Positions 42,783 through 48,995 of a DNA stretch of 48,995 nt are shown here, in pieces. Numbering within the stretch: the stretch's first letter is position 1; every line of letters starts with the position of its first letter. The notes under the pieces were generated by a model. The model searched no databases and had not been told where the DNA came from. It saw only the letters and a list, made by a program, of their open reading frames with translations. Source of the DNA: Flavobacterium sp. (lineage in GTDB: Bacteria; Bacteroidota; Bacteroidia; Flavobacteriales; Flavobacteriaceae); NCBI GenBank assembly GCA_030151255.1, contig JASLED010000066.1:1-48995 (forward strand). The letters run 5' to 3'. Both the position numbers and the translations under genes were made by a program.

Positions 42783-43850
42783 TTATTTTTTCTGATCTGC
42801 AATATATTGACTTAATGATTTTATTTCTTGTTCCTTCTTCTTCGGATAAATCAATAAGATATCTTCTTTATCCACAATAATATAATCATTTAATCCATCA
42901 ATTACTACCAATTTATTTTTATCTGCTCGAACAATATTATTTGTAGAATTATTAAAATAAGTTTCGGCATTTACAATAGCATTATCATACTGGTCTTTTG
43001 GTAATTTTTCATATAACGATCCCCAAGTTCCTAAATCATTCCAATCAAAAGTAGCTGGCAATACATAAACATTATTTGCCTTTTCCATTACAGCATAATC
43101 AATAGAAATATTTTCTGCTTTATCATAATTTGCTTCAATAAATACTCTTTCATTAGCTGTATTAAAGGCATCGTAACCTTGATCGAACAATTCTGTCATA
43201 GCAGGCTGAAATTCCGAAAATGCATCTAAAATTGCCCCAACACTCCAAACAAAAATTCCTGAGTTCCACAAAAAATGGCGACTTTGAATAAATTTTCTAG
43301 CTGTTACATAATCTGGTTTTTCTCTAAATTGAACTACCTTTTTTATTGGTCTTGAATCCAATTTATTAAACTCGATATACCCATAACCTGTATTCGGAAA
43401 TGTGGGTAAAATACCCAATGTCATTAATACTTTATCTCTTTCACAAACATCAAACGTGCGTTGTAAATTAGATATAAATTGTAGTTCATCCTCAATCCAA
43501 TGATCACTTGGTGCAACAACCATTACTGCATCATGATTCATCTTTTTAATTTTCATTGCTGCATACAAAATACAAGGTGCTGTATTGCGCATTGCTGGCT
43601 CTAAAATAATGTTTTCTCTTTCTACTGATGGCAATTGTTCCTCAACAATACTTTGATAATTTTGATGGGTTAAAATCAAAATATTCTCTTTCGGTATCAA
43701 TTGAGATAATCGTTTAAATGTTTTTTGAATCAATGTTTCTCCTGATCCAAGCATATCGTGAAACTGTTTTGGAAATTCTGGAGTACTTACTGGCCAAAAT
43801 CTCGATCCAACTCCTCCAGCCATTATAACAGCATAATAATTTGAACTCAT
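42783..43850 (-). CDS. manC: Mannose-1-phosphate guanylyltransferase
   Basis: Makes GDP-mannose from mannose-1-phosphate and GTP for surface polysaccharides. The nucleotidyltransferase signature AGGVGSRFWPVSTPEFPKQF spans residues 10-29; EPAMRNTAP and VVAPSDHWI follow in the Rossmann core, and GIFVWSV and FDWNDLGTWGSLYEK in the second half are typical of the family. At 355 residues it lacks a C-terminal mannose-6-phosphate isomerase domain. It is the last gene of a four-gene operon (M28 peptidase, SDR, SprT-like, manC), 10 nt after the SprT-like gene. Confidence 0.95.
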   Translation of the reverse strand: MSSNYYAVIMAGGVGSRFWPVSTPEFPKQFHDMLGSGETLIQKTFKRLSQLIPKENILILTHQNYQSIVEEQLPSVERENIILEPAMRNTAPCILYAAMKIKKMNHDAVMVVAPSDHWIEDELQFISNLQRTFDVCERDKVLMTLGILPTFPNTGYGYIEFNKLDSRPIKKVVQFREKPDYVTARKFIQSRHFLWNSGIFVWSVGAILDAFSEFQPAMTELFDQGYDAFNTANERVFIEANYDKAENISIDYAVMEKANNVYVLPATFDWNDLGTWGSLYEKLPKDQYDNAIVNAETYFNNSTNNIVRADKNKLVVIDGLNDYIIVDKEDILLIYPKKKEQEIKSLSQYIADQKK

Positions 43851-43860
43851 AATACTTTCA

Positions 43861-44481
43861 TTATTTTATAACATAATGTGTCATCATTTCTACCTCAGCA
43901 TTTGCCTTAAAGGTATATATTTTTCCTGTGGCTACTTCTAGGCATTCAAAACGTTTTACTCTAATAGGTCCTCTTTTAAAAACCTTTCCGTTATGCGTTT
44001 TAAAATGACTGCCTAAAGGTATTTCATAAACATAACATTGATTGCTGTTTTTTTCAACTTTATCAAACATTTTCATTGCAATCGATAATCTTTCATCGGT
44101 ATCACTACTGGCAGATGGATTTCTGAAATGATTGCTTAATAAAGGTAATAATTGATTAGGAAAAATTTCAGGACGCAAAAAAGGAATCATCAACAACTGA
44201 AAAGTACTTTTCCATTCGTTGCCATGAGGTTTAATGCGACCTCCATATTTTTGAAAAGCTACCAAATGAGCAATTTCATGAATCAATGTCATTAAAAAAC
44301 GATACGGATTCAGATTGGCATTTACCGTAATAATATGTTTACCATCCAATCCACGGGTATAATCACCATGACGAGTTACACGCTCATTTACAATTTTTAA
44401 ATGAACGCGATAATGCTTAATCAGTTCAAAAACAGCATCAACTGATTGTTCGGGTAAATAAGGCCTTAAAATGTCAATCAA
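43861..44481 (-). CDS. SprT-like zinc metalloprotein
   Basis: A 206-residue cytoplasmic protein with the SprT-like metal site: HEIAH at residues 68-72 and a third ligand His86 in KPHGNEWK. The C-terminal part (about 140-206) has a beta-rich segment and no zinc ribbon with paired cysteines. Eukaryotic relatives (SPRTN) cut proteins crosslinked to DNA; the bacterial function is poorly known. The start codon is a TTG at 44481; the next ATG would remove most of the protein. It lies between the SDR gene (14 nt) and manC (10 nt) in one operon. Confidence 0.85.
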   Translation of the reverse strand: MIDILRPYLPEQSVDAVFELIKHYRVHLKIVNERVTRHGDYTRGLDGKHIITVNANLNPYRFLMTLIHEIAHLVAFQKYGGRIKPHGNEWKSTFQLLMIPFLRPEIFPNQLLPLLSNHFRNPSASSDTDERLSIAMKMFDKVEKNSNQCYVYEIPLGSHFKTHNGKVFKRGPIRVKRFECLEVATGKIYTFKANAEVEMMTHYVIK

Positions 44482-44495
44482 AATATATAATAACT

Positions 44496-45173
44496 TTACG
44501 GTGTTGTACTAGATGCTTGTAAAACCTTTCCGTTAAAATATTTATTTCCTGATAATGCAAAATCACAAATATATTCACTGATTTCGTTTGGCATTAATGG
44601 TGCTTGATAACCAGGAAAAGCTTCTTCCAGCATTTCTGTTTGAATAGCCCCTAAAGCGATTACATTAAAAGAAATGCCTTTTTCTTTATATTCTTCTGCT
44701 AACAATTCACTTAAAATAGTAACTGCTCCTTTGCTAGAACTGTAAGCAGCTAAACCTGCAAATTTCATTGTACCTTGTACGCCACCCATACTGCTAATTG
44801 TAACCACGTGGCTATTCATAGCAAAATAAGGAATACACAATTGAATCAATCGAGCAACACCAAAAACATTTACCTTGTAAACCCAGTTAAATTCGTCTTG
44901 TGTAATTTCTTCAAATGGTTTATTTACTAAAGCTCCTGCATTATTTACTAAAATATCTATTTGCTTCCATTCTTTTTTTACAAAAGCAATTACTTGTTGC
45001 AAATCTTCTTCCTCGGTAATATCTAAAGATAAACAAGTTACATTTGGCAAAGTTTTTAATTCTTCAGCTATTTTTCTAGAAACTGCTAAAACATTATGTC
45101 CTAAAGCAGCAAATTTTTTTACCGTTTCCAAGCCAATTCCACGACTTGTACCCGTTACAATAATATTTTTCAT
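44496..45173 (-). CDS. Short-chain dehydrogenase/reductase
   Basis: A 225-residue classical SDR. The NAD(P) motif TGTSRGIG is at residues 7-14, NNAG at 77-80, the catalytic Ser at 127-128 (ISSMGG), and YSSSK with Tyr144 and Lys148. The short length and the lack of a distinctive substrate loop prevent a substrate call. It lies 5 nt after the M28 peptidase gene and 14 nt before the SprT-like gene, so it is co-transcribed with both. Confidence 0.92.
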   Translation of the reverse strand: MKNIIVTGTSRGIGLETVKKFAALGHNVLAVSRKIAEELKTLPNVTCLSLDITEEEDLQQVIAFVKKEWKQIDILVNNAGALVNKPFEEITQDEFNWVYKVNVFGVARLIQLCIPYFAMNSHVVTISSMGGVQGTMKFAGLAAYSSSKGAVTILSELLAEEYKEKGISFNVIALGAIQTEMLEEAFPGYQAPLMPNEISEYICDFALSGNKYFNGKVLQASSTTP

Positions 45174-45178
45174 TTTGT

Positions 45179-46114
45179 TTATTTCAATCGTATTTCACCA
45201 GCTGGTAAGTTAATCAATTTTTTAACGACAGGAATCAATTTATTCGTTAGAGATGTCATAAAACCAATATCTAACAAATGTGCCTCGTCTTTTACGTGAT
45301 GATAATATTTTAGATTTGGTTCATCAGAAGTGCTAAAGGTTTGACTCGGAATAGAAAATTCTTCATAAAAAGAATAGTTATCAGAACGTGCAAATAAATT
45401 CAATTTTTCTGCAATTGGCAATCTTCCTACCAAATTTTCTTTCGCAATTTCATTTATTTTTTCTCCAAGATTTGATCGATCATATCCGGTTAAAAACATC
45501 AAAAAATCTTGCTTCATTGGCAAGCCAAGCATTTCAAAATTAAGCATTAATGTTACATTCGCTTTTTCTATCATTAATCGTTTTGCTAAATGCTTTGATC
45601 CTATCAATCCTTTTTCTTCGGCAGCAAAAAAGCAAATTAGTGTGGTTCGTTTTAATTTAGCTTCATTTAAGTTTCTTGCAAGCTCCAACAAAACACTTAC
45701 GCCTGTTGCATTATCATTTGCTCCGTTTGCGATAGAATCGCCGTCTATTGGTTTTAAAATTCCTATATGATCGTAATGCGCACCTAATACTACTAATTCA
45801 TTTTTAAGTTTTGCATCTTTACCTGGAATTACACCTACAATATTCCAAGTATTTTCTAAACTTGGTACTGTATCTTTATAGCTATAAAAATAAGGTTTAA
45901 CACCATATTTCTGTAATTCTTCAATAAGATACAATGCTGCTTTTTCAATTCCTTCCGATTGAGTATCTCTTCCCATTAATTCATCGGAAGATAAATAATT
46001 CAAACTTGTTTCTATATTTCTGATTGATGCTACATTTGATTTTTCTTTTACCAATTGCGCAAAACTTATCAATGGAAATAACAAAAATCCTATTAATAAA
46101 AGTAGATATCTCAT
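45179..46114 (-). CDS. Exported M28 family aminopeptidase
   Basis: A 311-residue peptidase with a signal peptide (MRYLLLLIGFLLFPLISFAQ). The di-zinc site is His113 in GAHYDH, Asp134 in GANDNATG, Glu166/Glu167 in AAEEKGL, Glu194 in LNFEMLG and His272 in YYHHVKDEAH. The usual Asp of the VNLDMIG motif is Glu here, a conservative change in a zinc ligand. It is shorter than the M28 enzyme at 25964 and has no PA insert. It is the first gene of the four-gene operon ending with manC. Confidence 0.9.
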   Translation of the reverse strand: MRYLLLLIGFLLFPLISFAQLVKEKSNVASIRNIETSLNYLSSDELMGRDTQSEGIEKAALYLIEELQKYGVKPYFYSYKDTVPSLENTWNIVGVIPGKDAKLKNELVVLGAHYDHIGILKPIDGDSIANGANDNATGVSVLLELARNLNEAKLKRTTLICFFAAEEKGLIGSKHLAKRLMIEKANVTLMLNFEMLGLPMKQDFLMFLTGYDRSNLGEKINEIAKENLVGRLPIAEKLNLFARSDNYSFYEEFSIPSQTFSTSDEPNLKYYHHVKDEAHLLDIGFMTSLTNKLIPVVKKLINLPAGEIRLK

Positions 46115-46166
46115 TCTTTATTTTTAATTAAAAATACAAGTAAAATTACTAAACTTTATTTCATAA

Positions 46167-46194
46167 AAAAAGCCTGCACAGAAGCAGGCTTTTT
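46167..46194 (-). terminator. Terminator after pdhC
   Basis: An 11-bp stem, AAAAAGCCTGC (46167-46177) and GCAGGCTTTTT (46184-46194), has a 6-nt loop and a longer A run on the left, the U tract side for minus-strand transcripts. It lies 18 nt past the pdhC stop codon. Confidence 0.9.
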
Positions 46195-46212
46195 ATGTTG
46201 TAACTCCAGTTA

Positions 46213-47844
46213 TTATGCTAACATTGTAACCGGATTCTCAATATAACTTCTTAAAGTTTGCAAAAACTGAGCTCCTGTAGCTCCATCAACTGTTCTATGA
46301 TCACATGCTAAAGTAACAGTCATTGTATTACCTACAACGATTTGACCATTTTTAACCACTGGCTTTTCTACAATTGCACCTACTGATAAAATTGCTGAAT
46401 TTGGTTGATTAATAATTGATGTGAAAGATTGAATACCAAACATACCTAAGTTAGATACTGTAAATGTACTTCCTTCCATTTCTGCTGGTGTCAGTTTTTT
46501 AGATTTTGCTTTTCCTGCTAATTCTTTTACTTTACCACCAATTGTTGTTAACGACATTTGATCTGTGAAAGGTAATACAGGTACTACCAATCCTTCGTCA
46601 ACAGCAACAGCAACACCAATAGCAATGTGATGATTATAAACCATTACATCTTCTTTCCATTGTGTGTTTACTTGTGGGTGTTTACGCAATGCCATAGCAC
46701 ACGCTTTTACCACCATATCGTTGAATGATACTTTCGTATCGGGTAATTCGTTAATTAACTTACGAGACGCCATCGCATTTTCCATATCGATTTCGATCGT
46801 TAAGTAATAGTGAGGAGCAGTAAACTTAGATTCTGCCAAACGACGAGCAATTGTTTTACGCATTTGAGAATTTTTCACCTCATCGAATGAAATCTCACCT
46901 GCTGGAACAAATGGTTTTACCTCAGCAACTACAGCTGGTGCTTGAGCTACTGGTGCAGCTTGCGCAGGAGCTTGTGCTACTACTGGAGTAAAGTTTTCTA
47001 CGTCTCTTTTAATAATTCTTCCGTTTTCTCCGCTTCCTTTTACTTGTGAAAGATTTACTCCTTTCTCTTCAGCAATTTTTTTCGCTAAAGGAGAAACAAA
47101 GATTCTTCCTGTATTTACAGTTTCAGTTGTTGGAGCTACTGCTGCTACTTGTTTTTCTTCAACTACTGGTGTAGCTGTTGATACAGGAGTTTCAGTTACA
47201 GAATTTTCTATAACTCCTCCGTTTGCTATAATAGCAGAAACATCAGTGCCTGTAGGTCCTAAAATAGCCAATACACTATCAATTGGTGCAGATTCTCCTT
47301 CGTTTATTCCAATATAAAGTAAGGTTCCAGACTCAAAAGCTTCAAATTCCATTGTTGCTTTATCTGTTTCGATTTCAGCTAAAATATCACCTTCTTCTAC
47401 TTTATCTCCTACTTTTTTAATCCAACTTGCTACAGTACCTTCCGTCATTGTATCACTCAAACGAGGCATTGTTACTACTTTTACTCCTTGAGGAATAACC
47501 ACAGTTTGTGCAACAGGTTTTGTTTCTTCTGCTTTGGGTGTAGCAACTTCAGCGGCAGGTTGTGCTACTGATGCTCCTCCGTTTAATAAAGCTGAAATAT
47601 CTTCACCTTCATTTCCAATAATAGCAAGAAGTGAGTCAACTGGAGCAGCTTCTCCTTCTTGTAATCCAATGTATAACAATGTTCCTTCATAGAAAGACTC
47701 GAATTCCATTGTTGCTTTGTCTGTTTCAATTTCAGCTAAGATATCTCCTTCTGAAATTTTATCTCCAACTTTTTTCAACCATGCTGCAACAACACCTTCT
47801 GTCATGGTGTCGCTTAAGCGTGGCATTGTAATTACTTCTGCCAT
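46213..47844 (-). CDS. pdhC: Pyruvate dehydrogenase E2, dihydrolipoamide acetyltransferase
   Basis: A 543-residue core subunit that transfers acetyl groups from E1 to CoA. Two tandem lipoyl domains carry the lipoylated lysines Lys43 and Lys162, each in EIETDKATMEFE. A linker rich in Ala, Pro and Val joins them to the E1/E3-binding domain (about 247-283, RIFVSPLAKKIAEEKGV), and a second Ala/Pro linker leads to the catalytic domain. The active-site motif DHRTVDG has His516 and Asp520. The gene follows pdhA by 8 nt. E3 is not in the window. Confidence 0.97.
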   Translation of the reverse strand: MAEVITMPRLSDTMTEGVVAAWLKKVGDKISEGDILAEIETDKATMEFESFYEGTLLYIGLQEGEAAPVDSLLAIIGNEGEDISALLNGGASVAQPAAEVATPKAEETKPVAQTVVIPQGVKVVTMPRLSDTMTEGTVASWIKKVGDKVEEGDILAEIETDKATMEFEAFESGTLLYIGINEGESAPIDSVLAILGPTGTDVSAIIANGGVIENSVTETPVSTATPVVEEKQVAAVAPTTETVNTGRIFVSPLAKKIAEEKGVNLSQVKGSGENGRIIKRDVENFTPVVAQAPAQAAPVAQAPAVVAEVKPFVPAGEISFDEVKNSQMRKTIARRLAESKFTAPHYYLTIEIDMENAMASRKLINELPDTKVSFNDMVVKACAMALRKHPQVNTQWKEDVMVYNHHIAIGVAVAVDEGLVVPVLPFTDQMSLTTIGGKVKELAGKAKSKKLTPAEMEGSTFTVSNLGMFGIQSFTSIINQPNSAILSVGAIVEKPVVKNGQIVVGNTMTVTLACDHRTVDGATGAQFLQTLRSYIENPVTMLA

Positions 47845-47852
47845 ATTATTTA

Positions 47853-48851
47853 TTATAATCTATGAGGTAAAAAAGGATAATCTTCTTGATCGTATACTAC
47901 GTCGTACATCACATTAGTTGCTGGAAATGGAGATTCTTCTGCAAATTTCTCACATTCAACTACTAAATCTTTTACTCTTTGATCGATTGCTTCGATTTCA
48001 GTTTCTGTTGCATAACCATTTTCTTTGATTACGTCTAAAACTTGAGTAATTGGATCTATTTTTCTATATTCTTCAACCTCGTCTTTTGTTCTGTAGTGTT
48101 GAGCATCAGACATAGAGTGACCTCTGTATCTGTATGTTTTCATTTCTAACAATGTTGGTCCGTCACCACGACGAGCTCTTTCAATTGCTTCATACATAGC
48201 TTCAGCAACTTTTACAGGATTCATTCCGTCCACTGGTCCGCAAGGCATTTCATAACCTAAACCTAGTTTCCAGATATCTGTATGGTTTGCTGTACGCTCT
48301 ACTGAAGTTCCCATTGCATATCCATTGTTTTCAATGATAAATATAACTGGTAACTTCCAGTTCATAGCCATATTGAATGTTTCGTGCAATGATCCCTGAC
48401 GTGCAGCTCCATCACCAAAATAACACATTGTAACAGCTTTTCTATCAAAATATTTATCTGCGAATGCCAATCCTGCACCTAAAGGAATTTGACCACCAAC
48501 GATCCCATGTCCTCCATAGAAGTTATGCTCTTTCGAGAAAATGTGCATAGACCCACCTAAACCTTGAGATGTACCAGTAGCTTTACCAAGTAACTCGGCC
48601 ATAACTCTTTTAGGGTCTACACCAAGACCAATTGGTTGCACGTGATTTCTGTATGCTGTAATCATTTTGTCTTTTGACAAATCCATTGCGTGTAAAGCTC
48701 CAGCCAAAACTGCTTCCTGCCCATTATACAAATGTAAGAATCCTCTTACTTTTTGTTGTATATATAAAGCTGCTAGTTTGTCTTCAAACTTTCTCCAAAA
48801 CAGCATGTCTTCATACCACTTTAGATAAACTTCTTTTGTAATTTCTCTCAT
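47853..48851 (-). CDS. pdhA: Pyruvate dehydrogenase E1 component, alpha subunit
   Basis: A 332-residue TPP-binding subunit of the heterotetrameric E1. The TPP motif runs from GDG (146-148, in YFGDGAARQGS) to NN (175-176, in FIIENNGYAMGT). The phosphorylation-loop region RYRGHSMSDAQHYRT is conserved in the family. The separate beta-subunit gene is not adjacent; E2 follows directly, an arrangement seen in many flavobacteria. A TATTTTTG promoter box lies 76 nt upstream. Confidence 0.96.
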   Translation of the reverse strand: MREITKEVYLKWYEDMLFWRKFEDKLAALYIQQKVRGFLHLYNGQEAVLAGALHAMDLSKDKMITAYRNHVQPIGLGVDPKRVMAELLGKATGTSQGLGGSMHIFSKEHNFYGGHGIVGGQIPLGAGLAFADKYFDRKAVTMCYFGDGAARQGSLHETFNMAMNWKLPVIFIIENNGYAMGTSVERTANHTDIWKLGLGYEMPCGPVDGMNPVKVAEAMYEAIERARRGDGPTLLEMKTYRYRGHSMSDAQHYRTKDEVEEYRKIDPITQVLDVIKENGYATETEIEAIDQRVKDLVVECEKFAEESPFPATNVMYDVVYDQEDYPFLPHRL

Positions 48852-48926
48852 ATGACTTTACTTTTCATGAATAGTTTCCTATTCTAAATACAGACTTTGC
48901 TAAATACCCACATTACTGCGGAAAGG

Positions 48927-48934
48927 CAAAAATA
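48927..48934 (-). promoter_or_regulatory. -7 promoter box of pdhA-pdhC
   Basis: TATTTTTG on the minus strand matches TAnnTTTG exactly. Transcription should begin near 48923, giving a leader of about 70 nt, the longest in the window. Confidence 0.5.
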
Positions 48935-48995
48935 GCACATCTACTTTAGATTGAAAAATTTATTTAGACGATTTTGAATTGTGTTTTAAAATTGA

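Noticed and set aside
47350..47740. Long near-identical DNA segments in pdhC.
   Set aside because: They encode the two tandem lipoyl domains; this is normal domain duplication, not a repeat element.
1..48995. Searched for tRNA, rRNA, CRISPR arrays, insertion-sequence ends and prophage genes.
   Set aside because: No such pattern was seen by eye; no transposase, integrase or regularly spaced repeat is present.

Overview
The window comes from a low-G+C Bacteroidota genome, most likely a member of the Flavobacteriaceae. The evidence is: many -7 promoter boxes of the TAnnTTTG type with no E. coli-like promoters and weak Shine-Dalgarno sites; a short-LID adenylate kinase; a DPP7-type S46 peptidase; a single-chain glycine decarboxylase; a very large secreted alpha-2-macroglobulin-like protein; and many tight operons closed by A-stem-T hairpins. 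No rRNA, tRNA, insertion sequence, prophage or CRISPR array was seen. Most of the window is chromosomal housekeeping.

Layout from left to right. 1-875: the 5' part of mpl (murein recycling), cut by the window edge. 1021-4300: a two-gene unit of unknown function, a lipoprotein with TIM-barrel-like motifs followed by a large TPR-like exported protein. 4439-6583: a DPP7-type dipeptidyl-peptidase. 6641-12416: a complete seven-gene Mrp Na+/H+ antiporter operon (A to G, minus strand). 12581-14752: the hpt-adk-obg operon. 14948-15115: a probable small RNA gene with its own promoter box and terminator. 15398-17035: purK-purE. 17208-19238: an M3 oligopeptidase. 19774-25749: a 1991-residue alpha-2-macroglobulin-like protein without a thioester cysteine. 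25964-27535: a secreted M28 peptidase. 27752-28651: an EamA-type transporter. 28720-29265: a HugZ-like protein. 29331-29922: an XRE regulator with a membrane partner and a two-dyad operator. 30009-31390: a GNAT acetyltransferase and a degenerate retropepsin-like protein. 31469-32857: leucyl aminopeptidase. 32964-33779: a UbiA-like membrane protein. 33904-36756: gcvP. 36812-36973: a 53-residue membrane miniprotein. 37299-38705: a PAP2 phosphatase joined to a probable outer-membrane barrel. 38708-41140: a divergent flippase and glycosyltransferase. 41207-42730: an MlaEF-type lipid transporter core. 42783-46114: an operon of M28 peptidase, SDR, SprT-like protein and mannose-1-phosphate guanylyltransferase. 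46213-48851: pdhA-pdhC.

Recurring themes are peptide use (S46, M3, two M28 and M17 peptidases, plus glycine decarboxylase and pyruvate dehydrogenase), envelope building and repair (mpl, flippase, GT2, ManC, MlaEF, PAP2-barrel, alpha-2-macroglobulin) and purine metabolism (purK, purE, hpt, adk). The most novel candidates are the small RNA between hpt and purK, the unknown pair at 1021-4300, two proteins that keep a fold but appear to have lost its reactive residues, and a possible leaderless transcript at 4300. No wholly new multi-gene system could be demonstrated from sequence alone.
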